Shown here one piece after another: positions 43,429 through 55,702 of a stretch of DNA of 64,000 nt. A program made the position numbers and the translations under genes. Position 1 is the stretch's first letter; each line of letters begins with the position of its first letter. This DNA is from an uncultured Nocardioides sp. (GTDB lineage: Bacteria > Actinomycetota > Actinomycetes > Propionibacteriales > Nocardioidaceae), in contig NZ_CANLDB010000001.1 in the NCBI RefSeq assembly GCF_947489365.1, positions 682,001-746,000 of the forward strand, written 5' to 3'. A model generated the notes under the pieces. The model saw only the letters and a list, made by a program, of their open reading frames with translations. It was not told the origin of the DNA and did not search any database.

Positions 43429-44130
43429 ATGACAGACATCGCACCCCGTGGCCGCGTGCTCGTGGTCGACGACGACGCCTCGCTCGGCGAGATGTTGTCG
43501 ATCGTGCTGCGGCAGGAGGGCTTCGACTCCCGCATCTGCACCCGCGGTGACCGCGCCCTCGCCGAGTTCCGCGACTACAAGCCGGACGTCCTGCTCCTCG
43601 ACCTGATGCTGCCGGGTCGGGACGGGATCGACGTCTGTCGCGAGATCCGCGCGGAGTCCGGGGTGCCGATCGTCATGCTCACCGCGAAGGGTGACACCGT
43701 CGACGTGGTCGTCGGCCTCGAGTCCGGGGCCGACGACTACGTGGTGAAGCCGTTCAAGCCGAAGGAGCTCATCGCCCGGGTCCGGGCCCGGGTGCGCCGG
43801 GTCGAGCCCCCCGGCCCGGAGACCCTCCGGATCGGCGACCTCGAGATCGACGTCTCCGGCCACACCGTGACCCGCGGCGGCCGCTCGCTGTCGCTGACGC
43901 CGCTCGAGTTCGACCTGCTGGTCGCCCTCGTGCGCAAGCCCGGGCAGGTGTTCAGCCGCGAGGTGCTGCTCGAGCAGGTCTGGGGCTACCGCCACGCGGC
44001 CGACACCCGACTGGTGAACGTGCACGTCCAGCGCCTGCGGTCGAAGGTGGAGACCGACCCGGAGAACCCCGAGATCGTCGTCACCGTCCGGGGCGTGGGC
44101 TACAAGGCCGGCACCCCCTCCGCGGCCTGA
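43429..44130 (+). CDS. mtrA: MtrA response regulator
   Basis: VLVVDDDASLGEMLSIVL, LLLDLMLPGRDGIDV, winged-helix effector; upstream of mtrB. Confidence 0.95.
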   Translation: MTDIAPRGRVLVVDDDASLGEMLSIVLRQEGFDSRICTRGDRALAEFRDYKPDVLLLDLMLPGRDGIDVCREIRAESGVPIVMLTAKGDTVDVVVGLESGADDYVVKPFKPKELIARVRARVRRVEPPGPETLRIGDLEIDVSGHTVTRGGRSLSLTPLEFDLLVALVRKPGQVFSREVLLEQVWGYRHAADTRLVNVHVQRLRSKVETDPENPEIVVTVRGVGYKAGTPSAA

Positions 44131-44131
44131 C

Positions 44132-45898
44132 ATGAGCACGCCGGCGCCCCCGGCGTCCTCGACGTCCACCGCCGCGGCGTCACCGACGACCGCCCCGACC
44201 GACGGCGCGCCGTCGGGCGACGACCCGTTCGCGGACGTCGGACGACGACGTCGTCTCGCGGAGTCCCTGCGGACCGGCCTCACCGTGTGGCGCCGTTCCA
44301 TCCAGGTGCGCGTCGTGGCCAGCACGATGGTGCTCTCGGCCCTCGTCGTCGGCGCCGTCGGGTGGTTCCTGCTGCAGCAGACCCGCGACGGCCTGCTCGA
44401 CGACCGGGTGGAGGCGGTGGTCGCCGAGGCCGGCAACGAGACCGCCGAGGCCCAGGACCGGCTGCTCGCCGCCAGCGGCACCGACGCCGACGCCGCCGGA
44501 CAGCGCGTCCAGCTCATCGAGCCCATCGTGAACCGCGGCGAGGCCCGCGGGTTCGCCGTCGTCCTCGCCGGGCCGACGGAGCCGGGGGAGTCGCTGGGCG
44601 AGGCGGGCGACACCCAGTTCACCCCCGGCCTGGACGTCGCGAGCGTCCCGCCCGCGCTGGTGGCCCACTTCGCCGACTCCTCCTCGCCGGCGTGGACCTA
44701 CGGCCGCATCCGCAGCGAGGACGACCGCGGCCGCTCCCGCAGCGGCCCCGCCGTCGTGGTCGGCTCGCAGGTCGAGCTGCCCGCCGACGGCGAGACGTAC
44801 ACGCTGTACTACCTCTTCCCGCTCGAGGACGAGGAGGAGACGCTCGCGCTCGTCACCCGCGCGCTCCTGACCGCCGCCGTCCTGCTGCTCCTGCTCGTCG
44901 GCGGCGTGACCTTCCTGGTCACCCGGCAGGTCGTCACCCCGATCCGCCTGGCCCGGCAGGTGGCCGAGCGCCTCGCCGCCGGCCGGCTGACCGAGCGCCT
45001 CCGCGTCGCCGGCGAGGACGACCTGGCCCGCCTCGCGACGTCGTTCAACCAGATGGCGTCCAACCTGCAGACCCAGATCCGCCAGCTCGAGGAGCTCAGC
45101 CGCCTGCAGCGCCGGTTCGTCTCGGACGTCTCCCACGAGCTGCGGACGCCGCTGACGACCGTCCGCATGGCCAGCGACGTCCTGTACGACGCCCGCGACA
45201 GCTTTCCGGGCGGCACCGGGCGCGCGGCCGAGCTGCTGCAGACCGAGCTCGACCGCTTCGAGGTCCTGCTCGCCGACCTGCTGGAGATCAGCCGCTTCGA
45301 CGCCGGCGCCGCCGTCCTCGAGATCGAGGACGTCGACCTCGCCGACCTGGCCCGCCGCGTGGTGGACGTGACCCGGCCCCTCGCCGACCAGCGCGGGGTC
45401 AGCGTCGTGGTGGACGCCCCCGCCCGCCGGGTGCGGGCCGAGGCCGACGCGCGGCGCGTCGAGCGCGTCATCCGCAACCTCGTCACCAACGCCATCGACC
45501 ACGCGCGTCCCACCTCGGGCGACGCGGCCGGGGCCGGCGCGGGGGCCGGACAGGGTGACGGCACCGCCGCGGACGTCGTGGTGCGGGTGGAGGGCGACGA
45601 CCGGGCCGCCGCCGTGGCCGTGCGCGACTACGGGATCGGGCTGGAGTCGGGGGAGTCGGCGATGGTCTTCAACCGGTTCTGGCGGGCGGACCCCGCCCGC
45701 GCCCGCACCTCCGGCGGCACCGGTCTGGGGTTGTCCATCTCGCTGGAGGACGCCCACCTGCACGGCGGCTGGCTCCAGGCCTGGGGCCGTCCCGGCGCCG
45801 GCGCCCAGTTCCGTCTCACTCTGCCGCGCCGCAGCGGCGGCGAGCTGCGCCAGAGCCCCCTGCCGCTGGTGCCGACCGACGCGGGGAGCCGGCGGTGA
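44132..45898 (+). CDS. mtrB: MtrB sensor histidine kinase
   Basis: HAMP, FVSDVSHELRTPLTTVRMA, GTGLGLSISLEDAHLHGGWLQAWG. Confidence 0.95.
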   Translation: MSTPAPPASSTSTAAASPTTAPTDGAPSGDDPFADVGRRRRLAESLRTGLTVWRRSIQVRVVASTMVLSALVVGAVGWFLLQQTRDGLLDDRVEAVVAEAGNETAEAQDRLLAASGTDADAAGQRVQLIEPIVNRGEARGFAVVLAGPTEPGESLGEAGDTQFTPGLDVASVPPALVAHFADSSSPAWTYGRIRSEDDRGRSRSGPAVVVGSQVELPADGETYTLYYLFPLEDEEETLALVTRALLTAAVLLLLLVGGVTFLVTRQVVTPIRLARQVAERLAAGRLTERLRVAGEDDLARLATSFNQMASNLQTQIRQLEELSRLQRRFVSDVSHELRTPLTTVRMASDVLYDARDSFPGGTGRAAELLQTELDRFEVLLADLLEISRFDAGAAVLEIEDVDLADLARRVVDVTRPLADQRGVSVVVDAPARRVRAEADARRVERVIRNLVTNAIDHARPTSGDAAGAGAGAGQGDGTAADVVVRVEGDDRAAAVAVRDYGIGLESGESAMVFNRFWRADPARARTSGGTGLGLSISLEDAHLHGGWLQAWGRPGAGAQFRLTLPRRSGGELRQSPLPLVPTDAGSRR

Positions 45899-47646
45899 GC
45901 GGCCGTCGTACGGCGGGGGTGGCGGCCCTGCTCGTCGCCGTCGTGCTGCTGGTGTCGGGCTGCGTCCGGCTGCCGGTGTCCGGACCGGTGGTGGCCGAGT
46001 CCGGCGAGACCACGCGGACCGAGACGCCCGGCACCTTCTACGTCCCCAGCGGGCCGCAGCCGGGGGAGTCGCCGACCGACATCGTCCGTCACTTCATGGA
46101 GGCCATGACGGCGACGCCGCTGCAGACCGGGGTCGCGCGGGAGTTCCTCACCGACGACGCCGCCGGCTCGTGGGAGCCCGACCGGGAGACCATCACCTAC
46201 TCGGGCGCGCTGCGACCCACGGGCGGCACCGAGGTCTCCCTCCGCCTGCCGGACGCCAGCCGCCTCGACCGCACGGGCACCTGGCTGGGCGACCTGACCG
46301 GGCCGGCGTCCGTGCTGGGCTTCCCGATGTCGCGCGTGGACGGCGAGTGGCGCATCGCCGAGGCCCCGGACGCGCTCGTCGTCCCCGAGACCTGGTTCGA
46401 CGACCGCTTCCGCCCCGTCTCGCTCTACTTCTTCGACCCCGAGGCGACGATCCTCGTCCCCGAGCCCGTCTTCGTCCCCGACGGCGAGCAGCTCGCGACC
46501 ACCCTGGTCCGACGGCTGCTCGACGGGCCGCGGCTGCCGGGGGTCTCGCGGACGTTCCTGCCCCCCGAGGCCTCCCTCGGGCTGTCGGTGACCGTGTCGC
46601 GCTCCGGCGTGGCCGAGGTGACCCTCCAGGGCACCGGTCGCTCCGTGGCCGACCCCGAGGTCGCCTCCCTGCTGCTGACCCAGCTCGGCTGGACGCTGCG
46701 CCAGGACCCCTCGATCGACGCGTTCCGCCTCGTCGTGGGCGGCGAGCCGGTCCGGCTGCCCGACGGCACCTCGCAGGTGCCCGTCGACATCGGCGGGGAG
46801 TTCGCCCCGTGGGTCTCGGCGAGCAGCAGCCGGCTCTTCGGGCTCCTCGACGGCTCGGTCGTCGACGTCTCGCCGGGCGAGGGCACGGCCGCGGTCGCCG
46901 GGCCGTTCGGCACCGGGGACTACGGGCTGGGCGAGATCGCCGTCGACATGGCCGGCGACCGGCTGGCGGGCGTCTCGGACGACGGGACCACCGTGCTGGT
47001 GGGCGCCGTCGACGACGACGGCACCGAGGTCCGCACCGTCCTGTCCGGCGGCGAGGACCTCGGCAAGCCGTCGTGGGACCACGCCGGCCGCCTGTGGACC
47101 CTCGACCGCACCGCGGCCGGGGGCCGGGTCTCGCTGGTCACGCCCGGCGGCGAGCTGCGCGAGCTGGACGTGCCCGGCGTGACCGGCCGGTCGGTGAAAC
47201 GCATGATCGTCTCCCGCGACGGGTCGCGGCTGGTCTCCGTGGTCCGGGGACCCGAGGGCGACTCCGTGGTCGTCAACCGCGTCCGGTACGGCGACGAGGG
47301 CGGGATCACCCTCCTGACCGCGGCCCGGACCGTCTTCGCGGGCAGGGAGGAGCCGATCCGGGTCGTCGACGTCGCCTGGTCCTCCCCGACCACCCTGGAC
47401 GTCGTCGACCGCAGCCAGCGGATCTGGTCGGTCACCGAGGTCCCCGTCGACGGCTCCGGGGCGAACGCCGACGACCAGACCCCCCTCGCGCTCGACCGCA
47501 CCCCCGTGTGGCGCGTCGCGAGCGCCCCCGAGGACGGGCTCCCGGCGTACGTCGTCACCGCCGACGGCGCCGAGGTGCTCGGCAGCCTGCTCCGCACCTC
47601 CGACGAGGTCGACCCCCGGGTCCGCGGCCTGACCTACGTGGGCTGA
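45895..47646 (+). CDS. lpqB: LpqB lipoprotein
   Basis: Lipobox VLLVSGC; GerMN-type domain; mtrAB-lpqB order. Confidence 0.93.
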   Translation: MSGRRTAGVAALLVAVVLLVSGCVRLPVSGPVVAESGETTRTETPGTFYVPSGPQPGESPTDIVRHFMEAMTATPLQTGVAREFLTDDAAGSWEPDRETITYSGALRPTGGTEVSLRLPDASRLDRTGTWLGDLTGPASVLGFPMSRVDGEWRIAEAPDALVVPETWFDDRFRPVSLYFFDPEATILVPEPVFVPDGEQLATTLVRRLLDGPRLPGVSRTFLPPEASLGLSVTVSRSGVAEVTLQGTGRSVADPEVASLLLTQLGWTLRQDPSIDAFRLVVGGEPVRLPDGTSQVPVDIGGEFAPWVSASSSRLFGLLDGSVVDVSPGEGTAAVAGPFGTGDYGLGEIAVDMAGDRLAGVSDDGTTVLVGAVDDDGTEVRTVLSGGEDLGKPSWDHAGRLWTLDRTAAGGRVSLVTPGGELRELDVPGVTGRSVKRMIVSRDGSRLVSVVRGPEGDSVVVNRVRYGDEGGITLLTAARTVFAGREEPIRVVDVAWSSPTTLDVVDRSQRIWSVTEVPVDGSGANADDQTPLALDRTPVWRVASAPEDGLPAYVVTADGAEVLGSLLRTSDEVDPRVRGLTYVG

Positions 47647-47762
47647 GGCGCCGCCCCCGCTCGCGGGGCCACCCGACGTCCCCAGGCGCTCCGCGGGGCC
47701 CGTCGTCCCCAGGCCCGCCGCCGGCGGCACCGCTCCGCGTGGCCGACGTGGTGGGCTCGGGC

Positions 47763-48560
47763 ATGACCGAGTCGCACCCCACCGTCGACGACCCCGGGGG
47801 ACCGCTGCGGGTGCGCGAGGCCGTCGCGGACCTGCTCACCGGGGTCACCTGCCTCGGCTGCGGCCGGCCCGGACGGTTGCTGTGCGCGCCCTGCCGCGGC
47901 GCGCTGCCGACGACCGCCGCGCCGGCCGTCCTCGACCCCGTCCCGCCGGGGCTCGCACCCACCTGGGCGGCCGCGCCGTACGACGGGGTGGTGCGCGCGC
48001 TGGTCGTCGGGCACAAGGAGCGGCGCCGGCTCGCCCTGCGGGCGCCGCTGGCGGACCTGCTCGCAGCCGCCGTGCGGGCCGCCGCGCCGGGCGCCGGCCC
48101 GGTCCTGCTGGCGGCGGTGCCGAGCCGTCCCGCCGTGGTCCGGGCGCGGGGTCACGACCCGCTCGGAGCGGTGGTCGCGCTCGCCGCGCGGCGGCTGCGG
48201 CACGAGGGGGTCGCCGCACGGGTCGTCCGGCTCCTGGCGCCCCGCGGCGCGGTCGCCGACCAGGCCGGCCTCGACGCCGCGGCACGAGCGGCGAACCTCG
48301 CCGGGTCGCTGTGGTGCCCCCACGTCCGCCGTCTCCCGGCCACCGCGGCCGGGTCGCGGCTCGTGGTCTGCGACGACGTCGTCACGACCGGGGCCACGCT
48401 CGCCGAGGCGCAGCGCGCCCTGGCCGCGGTCGGGCTGCCCGTCACCGGGCACGCGACCGTCGCGGCGACGCTCCGGCGCCACCCGAGCTCCGGACGCCCG
48501 GCGCCGACCGGGGCGACCTCCGAGCCGCTTCCGCTTCCGCGAGCCGACCGACTGCACTAA
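47763..48560 (+). CDS. ComF family phosphoribosyltransferase
   Basis: CLGCGRPGRLLCAPC; RLVVCDDVVTTGATLAEAQRAL. Confidence 0.9.
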   Translation: MTESHPTVDDPGGPLRVREAVADLLTGVTCLGCGRPGRLLCAPCRGALPTTAAPAVLDPVPPGLAPTWAAAPYDGVVRALVVGHKERRRLALRAPLADLLAAAVRAAAPGAGPVLLAAVPSRPAVVRARGHDPLGAVVALAARRLRHEGVAARVVRLLAPRGAVADQAGLDAAARAANLAGSLWCPHVRRLPATAAGSRLVVCDDVVTTGATLAEAQRALAAVGLPVTGHATVAATLRRHPSSGRPAPTGATSEPLPLPRADRLH

Positions 48561-48569
48561 CGTCTCGTC

Positions 48570-48713
48570 ATGGAGTCCGTCCCGGCACGTGGCAGGTGCC
48601 GCCGGCACGCCGCGACCGGCACGTCGCGAGCGCGGAGGGACGCACTCCGCGTCACTCCTCCTCGTGGTCGTGGGGCTCCGCACGCCCACCACGAACGCCC
48701 CGTCCGGGGCTAG
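48570..48713 (+). CDS. putative leaderless 47-aa Arg/His-rich upstream ORF before hpf
   Basis: ATG 6 nt after TAACGT; reads MESVPARGRCRRHAATGTSRARRDALRVTPPRGRGAPHAHHERPVRG, stop TAG 48711-48713. Confidence 0.4.
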   Translation: MESVPARGRCRRHAATGTSRARRDALRVTPPRGRGAPHAHHERPVRG

Positions 48714-48731
48714 AACGAGGGAGGTCGCAGC

Positions 48732-49349
48732 ATGGAGGTCGTCGTCAGCGCTCGGCACTGCGAGGTGTCCGAGGGTTTCCGTGCCCACGTCGAGGAGAAG
48801 CTCGCCCGACTCGAGAAGCACGACCACCGCATCATGCGGATCCAGGTCGAGGTCTCGGCCGAGCGCAACCCCCGTCAGCACGACCAGGCGGTGCGCGTGG
48901 AGCTGACGGCCTTCTCCCGCGGCCCGGTCGTCCGCGCCGAGGCGGCCGCCGAGGACAAGATGGGTGCCCTCGACCTGGCGATGGACAAGATGGCCTCCCA
49001 GATGCGCCGGGCCGCCGACCGCCGCCGGGTGCACAAGGGACGCACGGTCCCCGCCGAGGTGGGCCAGACGCTCACCGCCCCGGCGCCCGCCCCCGCGGTG
49101 CAGGACACCGAGGACGGCGTCACCTCGCGCCACGTCGGGCCCATCGAGGTCACCGGTGACGGTCCGCTGGTGGTCCGGGAGAAGAGCCACCCCGCCGAGC
49201 CGATGACGCTCGACCAGGCGCTCTACGAGATGGAGCTCGTCGGCCACGACTTCTACCTGTTCGTCGACAAGGAGAGCGAGCGCCCGGCGGTCGTCTACCG
49301 GCGACGGGGCTACGACTACGGCGTCATCTCGCTCGAGCTCGGCGACTGA
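48732..49349 (+). CDS. hpf: long-form ribosome hibernation-promoting factor
   Basis: MEVVVSARHCEVSEGFRAHVEEKLARLEK plus C-terminal domain FYLFVDKESERPAVVYRRRGYDYGVISL. Confidence 0.95.
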   Translation: MEVVVSARHCEVSEGFRAHVEEKLARLEKHDHRIMRIQVEVSAERNPRQHDQAVRVELTAFSRGPVVRAEAAAEDKMGALDLAMDKMASQMRRAADRRRVHKGRTVPAEVGQTLTAPAPAPAVQDTEDGVTSRHVGPIEVTGDGPLVVREKSHPAEPMTLDQALYEMELVGHDFYLFVDKESERPAVVYRRRGYDYGVISLELGD

Positions 49350-49401
49350 GGCACACCCGGCCGGGCTCGTCCCCGGGTCGGCGTCACCGTGGCAGGATGC
49401 G

Positions 49402-50079
49402 GTGGTGGCCGATCCGGGGACTGCCGCCGACGTGAGGGTGCTGGTCGCGGACGACCAGGAGCTCTTCCGCCGGGGGCTCGCGATGGTCCTCGACGCGGAG
49501 GACGGCGTGTCCGTGGTCGGCTCCGCCGCCGACGCCGACTCCGCGGTTGTCGAGACCGCCCGCACGAGGCCCGACGTCGTCGTCCTCGAGGGCCGCATGT
49601 CGGGGCGCGGCGGCCTCGACGCCTGCCGGCGCATCACCGCCCACCACCCCGGCGTCCGGGTGATCGTGCTCAGCACCTCCGACGACGAGGCCGACCTGTT
49701 CGAGGCGGTCCGCGGCGGCGCGCTCGGCTACCTGCTGAAGGACGCCTCGCTGCCCGAGCTGGTGCAGGCCGTCCGGGTCGTCGCCGCCGGCCAGTCCCTC
49801 ATCAGCCCCTCGATGGCGGCCAAGCTCGTCAGCGGGTTCCGCGAGGCCGAGGTGGCCGACGCCCGCCCGAGCGACCCCGCGAGGCTCACGGCCCGCGAGC
49901 TGGAGGTGCTGACGCACGTCGCGCGCGGGCTGGCCAACCGCGAGGTCGCGGCGCGGCTGTCGATCAGCGAGAACACGGTGAAGAACCACGTCCGCAACAT
50001 CCTGGAGAAGCTCGGGCTGCACTCGCGCATGGAGGCCGTCATGTACGCGATGCGGACCAAGCTCCTCGATCTCCCGTGA
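49402..50079 (+). CDS. NarL/LuxR-family response regulator with Glu63 at the phospho-acceptor position
   Basis: VLVADDQELFRRGLAMVL, VVVLEGRMSGRGG, YLLKDAS, LTARELEVLTHVARGLANREVAARLSISENTVKNH. Confidence 0.92.
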   Translation: MVADPGTAADVRVLVADDQELFRRGLAMVLDAEDGVSVVGSAADADSAVVETARTRPDVVVLEGRMSGRGGLDACRRITAHHPGVRVIVLSTSDDEADLFEAVRGGALGYLLKDASLPELVQAVRVVAAGQSLISPSMAAKLVSGFREAEVADARPSDPARLTARELEVLTHVARGLANREVAARLSISENTVKNHVRNILEKLGLHSRMEAVMYAMRTKLLDLP

Positions 50080-51305
50080 CCCCGTCCCTGCCCGGCCCCG
50101 CGCCCGAGCGGCTGACCCGGACCCGCGCCCGCCGCGTGGCGCTGGCCGCCCAGGGGTTCACCGACCGCCCCCACGCCACCCCCTCGCTCCGCACCCTGGA
50201 GCGGACGCTGCGCCGTACCGGCGTCCTGCAGGTCGACTCCGTCAACGTCCTCGCCCGCGCCCACCTGATGCCCGTGTTCTCCCGCGTCGGCCCGTACGAC
50301 GTCGACCTGGTGCGCCGCGCCTCCGAGGTGCGCCCGCGCCGGATGGTGGAGTACTGGGCGCACGTGCAGGCCTTCATGCCGGTGGACCTGTGGCCGGCCA
50401 TGCGCCACCGGATGGCCGAGCACCGACGCCGCCACGAGGCGGACGGCCCGCGCTGGTCGCCCCAGGTGGAGGCCGACGTCCTCGCCGAGGTCGCCGCGCG
50501 CGGACCGGTGACGGCCCGCGACCTCGACGACGGTGCGCCCCGTCGGACCGGGCACTGGGGCTGGAACTGGAGCGAGGCCCGGCAGGTGCTCGACCTGCTC
50601 TACCGCACCGGTGAGGTGGCGATCGCCGGCCGCAACCGCCAGTTCGAGGTCCTGTACGACGTCCCGGAGCGGGTGCTGCCGCCCGACGTCCTCGCCCGGC
50701 CGACGCCCTCGGTCGAGGAGGCGTCCCGCGAGCTGGTCCGCCGCGCCGCGGCGTCCCACGGCGTGGCGACGCTCGTGTGCCTGCGCGACTACTACCGGAT
50801 GTCCCCGGCCGCGGCGGCGCGGGCGGTCGAGGAGCTCGTCGAGTCCGGGGAGCTGCTGCCGGCGCGCGTGGAGGGCTGGGACCGCCCGGCGTACCTGCAC
50901 CACGAGGCCCGCACGCCCCGTCGCATCGGTGCCCGGGCGCTGCTGAGCCCGTTCGACCCCGTGGTGTGGGAGCGCGAGCGGACCGAGCGACTCTTCGGGT
51001 TCCGCTACCGCATCGAGATCTACGTCCCCGCGGCCAAGCGGGTGCACGGCTACTACGTCCTGCCGTTCCTGCTCGGCGACCGGCTGGTCGCCCGGGTCGA
51101 CCTCAAGGCCGACCGTGCCACGGGCCGCCTGCTGGTCCACGCGGCGTACGCCGAGGCGGGCACCTCGGCCGGTGAGGTCGCCGACGCACTGGCCGACGAG
51201 CTGGCCGACCTGGCGGACTGGCTCGGGCTGGAGACGGTGGTCGTGGGCGAACGCGGGGACCTCGCCCCGGCCCTCGCCGCCGCCGTGGGCCGCGGCGGGC
51301 GCTGA
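50076..51305 (+). CDS. HTH_42 / YcaQ (AlkX)-type DNA crosslink glycosylase family protein
   Basis: [55 protein letters not shown]-type C-terminal motif. Confidence 0.85.
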   Translation: [409 protein letters not shown]

Positions 51306-51393
51306 GAGCCGGCCGGCATCGGGGGATCGGGCCGCTCCGCATGGCCCGCGCGGGTCATGGTGGGCGGCCGGGCGTCGTCCTAGGTTCGCGGGC

Positions 51394-51618
51394 ATGGTGA
51401 GGGACCTCGCGCTGGCCGCCCTGGTGGGCCCGGGACTGGTCCTGGGCCTCGCCACGACCCTGGACCAGCAGGGCGTCCTCGCGGTGGAGGGGATGTGGCT
51501 GCGGGTCGTCACGGTGAGCGCCGTGGCGCTCGCCCTGTGCGCGTTCGTGCTCCTGAGCGGGCTGCGGCGGGCCCCGTCGCCCCGACGGCGTCCCCGGCGT
51601 CGCGGCCGCCCGGGCTGA
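51394..51618 (+). CDS. small two-TM hypothetical protein
   Basis: Hydrophobic 74-aa ORF; TAGGTT 7 nt before ATG. Confidence 0.6.
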   Translation: MVRDLALAALVGPGLVLGLATTLDQQGVLAVEGMWLRVVTVSAVALALCAFVLLSGLRRAPSPRRRPRRRGRPG

Positions 51619-51726
51619 TCGTGTCCCGGGCCTCCGTGCTCGCCGGTTAGAGTTGACGACGGCCCCGGGCCCGAGCAGCAGACGACCCGGCCGATCCTCC
51701 GTCCCGAACCCCAGGAGACATCCGCT

Positions 51727-54606
<2,880 letters not shown>

Positions 54607-54614
54607 GCACCCCC

Positions 54615-55682
54615 GTGCCCGGTGTGCCCCGGCACGTGGTGCTGCACGTCGGCGCCATGAAGACGGGCACGTCGTTCCTGCAGTCGGTGCTCGACCACCA
54701 CCGCGCACCGTTGGCCGCGGCGGGGACGACGTTCCCGCCCTCCAGCGTGCACGCGGTGCGGGCCGTGCTGCGCGGCCCCGCCCAGGGCCCGCCGGACGCG
54801 ACCCGGTGGCGCGAGCTGGCGGGGTCCACCGACGGCGACCTGCTGGTCTCGATGGAGTTCCTCAGCTTCGCCGGGCCGGAGCGGATCGCGCTGCTCCTCG
54901 AGCCGTTCGCCGGCGACCGGGTGAGCGTCGTCGTCGGCGTCCGCGACCAGCGGGCCGTGCTTGGCGCCCAGTGGCAGACCCACTGCCGCAACCGGGGCGT
55001 GCTGGCCTGGCCCGACTGGCTGCGCGCGATCCGCGGCGACGCCGACCCGGACGCGGCCGGCGTCGCCGACGCCCGCCGTACCTGGGACCGGGCGCAGCGG
55101 GTCCCGCGCCTGCTCGACCGCTGGACGGACGCCGGCGTCGACCGCGTCGTCGCCGTCACGGTCCCACCGTCGGGGACGGACCCCGGCGTGCTGTGGGACC
55201 GCTTCGCGCGGGCGGCCCGGTTGCCCGAGGTCCCCGTCGACGTCACGCTGGCGCGGACCAACCCCTCGCTGGGCCACGGCTCCTGCGAGCTGCTGCGCCG
55301 GGTCAACCCGCTGCTGGCGGACCGCCCGGCCGGGAGGTACCGGCGGGCCGTGCGCGACCTCGCGAACACCGCGCTCGTCGCGCGGCGTGACGCCGAGAGC
55401 CGCGTGGTGGCCGACGAGGTCGCCGTACGGCGGGCGCTCGAGGCCAACGCCCGGGTCCGCGAGCGGCTCGGCGACGGCGTGGAGCTCGTCGGCTCGCCCG
55501 ACGACCTGCCGACCCCGGAGGAGGTCGGGACCCCGCCCGCCGGGCGCGCGGCCTCGGTGTGCGAGGAGGCGGAGGTGGCGGCCGCGGGGCGGACGGCGTA
55601 CGCGCACCTCCACGGTCGGCCCGCCCCGGACGGCGCGGACGTCGCGTGGCTCGTCGCGGAGGTCGCGGAGGGCCTGCGGTGA
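54615..55682 (+). CDS. sulfotransferase-like protein, copy 1 (355 aa)
   Basis: VVLHVGAMKTGTSFLQSVL (5'-PSB loop), GVRDQRAVLGAQWQTHCRNRG. Confidence 0.75.
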   Translation: MPGVPRHVVLHVGAMKTGTSFLQSVLDHHRAPLAAAGTTFPPSSVHAVRAVLRGPAQGPPDATRWRELAGSTDGDLLVSMEFLSFAGPERIALLLEPFAGDRVSVVVGVRDQRAVLGAQWQTHCRNRGVLAWPDWLRAIRGDADPDAAGVADARRTWDRAQRVPRLLDRWTDAGVDRVVAVTVPPSGTDPGVLWDRFARAARLPEVPVDVTLARTNPSLGHGSCELLRRVNPLLADRPAGRYRRAVRDLANTALVARRDAESRVVADEVAVRRALEANARVRERLGDGVELVGSPDDLPTPEEVGTPPAGRAASVCEEAEVAAAGRTAYAHLHGRPAPDGADVAWLVAEVAEGLR

Positions 55683-55702
55683 GGCACGGGCATGATCGGG
55701 GC

